Of a stretch of 64,000 bases of DNA, positions 62,764 through 64,000 are shown one piece after another. The stretch is from positions 124,001 through 188,000 of the forward strand of contig JACJWN010000008.1 of assembly GCA_020637165.1 (NCBI GenBank). Direction: 5' to 3'. The stretch is from Mycolicibacterium sp. (GTDB lineage: Bacteria > Actinomycetota > Actinomycetes > Mycobacteriales > Mycobacteriaceae). The notes beneath the pieces were generated by a model, which made no database searches, was not told the origin of the DNA, and saw nothing but the letters and a program-made list of their open reading frames with translations. Each line of letters begins with the position of its first letter. Position 1 is the first letter of the stretch. A program made the translations under genes and the position numbers.

Positions 62764-63686
62764 CGGCGCAGCTGATGGCTTTCGGTTACCAGGACAACTG
62801 GTGGCCGATCCTGACCTCGCCGTTCATGCGCAGCGCATTGGCCGGTGGCACGATTGTCGCCCTCGCGGCGGGCTTGATCGGATACTTCGTCGTCGTGCGC
62901 AACACCGCGTTCGCAGCCCACGCATTGGCGCACATCGGACTGCCTGGCGCGACCGGCGCGGTGCTGCTCGGTCTGCCCGTCGCGCTGGGTCTCGGTGTGT
63001 TCTGTGTCGGCGGGGCGCTGGTCATCGGGGTCCTCGGTACCCGTCGATCCGACCGTGAAGTGGCCACTGGCACCGTTCTGGCACTGGCAACCGGCTTCGG
63101 ACTGTTTTTCAATTCACTGGCAACCAAATCGTCGAGCACGATGACGAACGTGCTGTTCGGCAATCTGCTGGCGATATCACACGAACAGCTGGTGACGTTC
63201 GCGGTGTTGCTGGTGCTGTTGGCCGCGTGCATCGGCTTCATCTACCGGCCCTTGCTCTATACCTCGGTCAACGTCGAGGTAGCCCAGGCCAAAGGGCTGC
63301 CGGTGCGCTTGTTGTCGATGGTCTTCCTGGCGCTGCTCGGCTTCGCCGTCACGATGGCGGTGCAGGCGGTCGGCACGCTGCTGCTCTTCGCGCTGGTCGT
63401 CACCCCCGCCGCCACCGCCATCATGCTGACCCCGAAGCCGCCCGGTGCGATGGTCATTTCCGCAGTGATCAGCGTGGTGTCGGTGTGGTTGGGTGTGGCG
63501 ATGTCGGCCATGTTCAACCTGCCGCCGAGCTTCGTCATCGTCACCATCGCATGCGGGGTGTGGTTGGTCGTGTGGACCCTCGAACGTCATGTCCGGCCAC
63601 GATCAACGACGGCGCAACGGTTATCCACGGCGTTCAAAGAGGATCAACAGCCGGACGTGGTTGGCGGCGACCACAGCCACCGATGA
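62760..63686 (+). CDS. znuB: ZnuB-like ABC transporter permease
   Basis: 308 aa, eight or nine membrane helices of the ABC-3 family. AFAAHALAHIGLPGATGAVL and VQAVGTLLLFALVVTPAATA are conserved blocks. The C-terminus has DQQP and a terminal HSHR. GTG start within the znuC stop. Completes znuACB. Confidence 0.9.
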   Translation: MTAQLMAFGYQDNWWPILTSPFMRSALAGGTIVALAAGLIGYFVVVRNTAFAAHALAHIGLPGATGAVLLGLPVALGLGVFCVGGALVIGVLGTRRSDREVATGTVLALATGFGLFFNSLATKSSSTMTNVLFGNLLAISHEQLVTFAVLLVLLAACIGFIYRPLLYTSVNVEVAQAKGLPVRLLSMVFLALLGFAVTMAVQAVGTLLLFALVVTPAATAIMLTPKPPGAMVISAVISVVSVWLGVAMSAMFNLPPSFVIVTIACGVWLVVWTLERHVRPRSTTAQRLSTAFKEDQQPDVVGGDHSHR

Positions 63687-63772
63687 GCGGCATCGTGCAA
63701 CACGGCGACCGTCACCGGCGTGATCGGCCGAGCGACGATCGGTGAGGGCAGGATGGCTGGCGGGGTGAGCCT

Positions 63773-64000
63773 GTGACGCTTGCCGGGCGCACCCGCCCGC
63801 GTATTGCCGGGTCGATGCAACTCCTTTTCGCAGGTCTGATTGGGCTGGCCTTGTTCGCCGGCACTGTCCGTGCTTTCTTGGTGGGTCGGCCGGACCTGGC
63901 GAAAGCTGCCACGGTGTTCTGCGGCGTCTTTGTCCAAGCGTTGCCCTTCCTGGCTTTCGGCGTGGTGATCAGCGGCTTGATCGCGACGTATCTCTCCCCG
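63773..64000 (+). CDS. Second DUF318 permease, 5' part only
   Basis: 76 codons to the window edge from GTG 63773. LLFAGLIGLALFAGTVRAFL and GVFVQALPFLAFGVVISGLI resemble the N-terminus of the permease at 59943-60938 (GIFVQALPFLALGVVLSALI). It lies 86 bp after znuB and may extend the zinc operon. Confidence 0.8.
   Translation, partial: MTLAGRTRPRIAGSMQLLFAGLIGLALFAGTVRAFLVGRPDLAKAATVFCGVFVQALPFLAFGVVISGLIATYLSP

Overview
The window is high-GC DNA from a mycobacterium (Mycobacterium sensu lato / Mycolicibacterium). The gene families point there: an LpqS-CysK2-MFS cluster and an MmcO relative as in the M. tuberculosis copper regulon, a TcrX/TcrY two-component pair, CmtR-CtpG, EfeUOB, and paired CNNM proteins. 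No rRNA, tRNA, CRISPR or replication genes were seen. The content looks like an accessory metal-resistance island rather than core chromosome. This assignment rests on protein similarity recalled from memory, not on a search.

Layout. 1-0.7 kb: end of a beta-propeller lipoprotein. 0.7-10.5 kb: an IS5-type element, the efeUOB iron uptake operon behind an IdeR-like box, a Met-rich cupredoxin with a SHOCT protein, and cmtR-ctpG. 10.7-25.4 kb: a large copper block with a beta-propeller lipoprotein, a membrane protein, YcnI-like and cupredoxin-like proteins, MFS-cysK2-lpqS, a Cu-type P-ATPase with an unusual CPD motif, DUF302, DUF305, a CopZ-like chaperone, a two-component system and an internally deleted multicopper oxidase. 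25.8-34.4 kb: tcrXY followed by two GT39-like enzymes and a GT2-GtrA fusion. 36.6-51.8 kb: a decayed Tn7-like transposon carrying tnsA, broken tnsB and tniQ, a nitronate monooxygenase-like gene, cupin-hmp, a broken beta-propeller gene and hipBA. 51.9-54.9 kb: parDE plus dead toxin, antitoxin and oxidoreductase genes. 55.2-59 kb: two CNNM proteins and an SDR. 59.2-64 kb: a zinc-type block (permease pair, znuACB, start of a second permease) with a Zur-like box.

What ties it together. A roughly 124-bp sequence occurs seven times, always in the same orientation (ends at 841, 10509, 25655, 36576, 49765, 52818, 55043). Each copy holds up to three spaced sites of about 22 bp and stops at ..CCTACA. 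At several copies another end beginning TGT.. follows after a 4-5 bp spacer. I read these as ends of Tn7-like (TnsABC/TniQ) transposons that bound the metal, nitrosative-stress and toxin-antitoxin blocks. One element is delimited fully: 36585-51844 has a 12-bp terminal inverted repeat, motif-matched subterminal sites and a 5-bp target duplication CCACT. Three IS3-like and one IS5-like element later broke parts of the island. Within the copper block, three promoters share an 11-bp-spaced CTT direct repeat, probably the operator of the adjacent two-component system.
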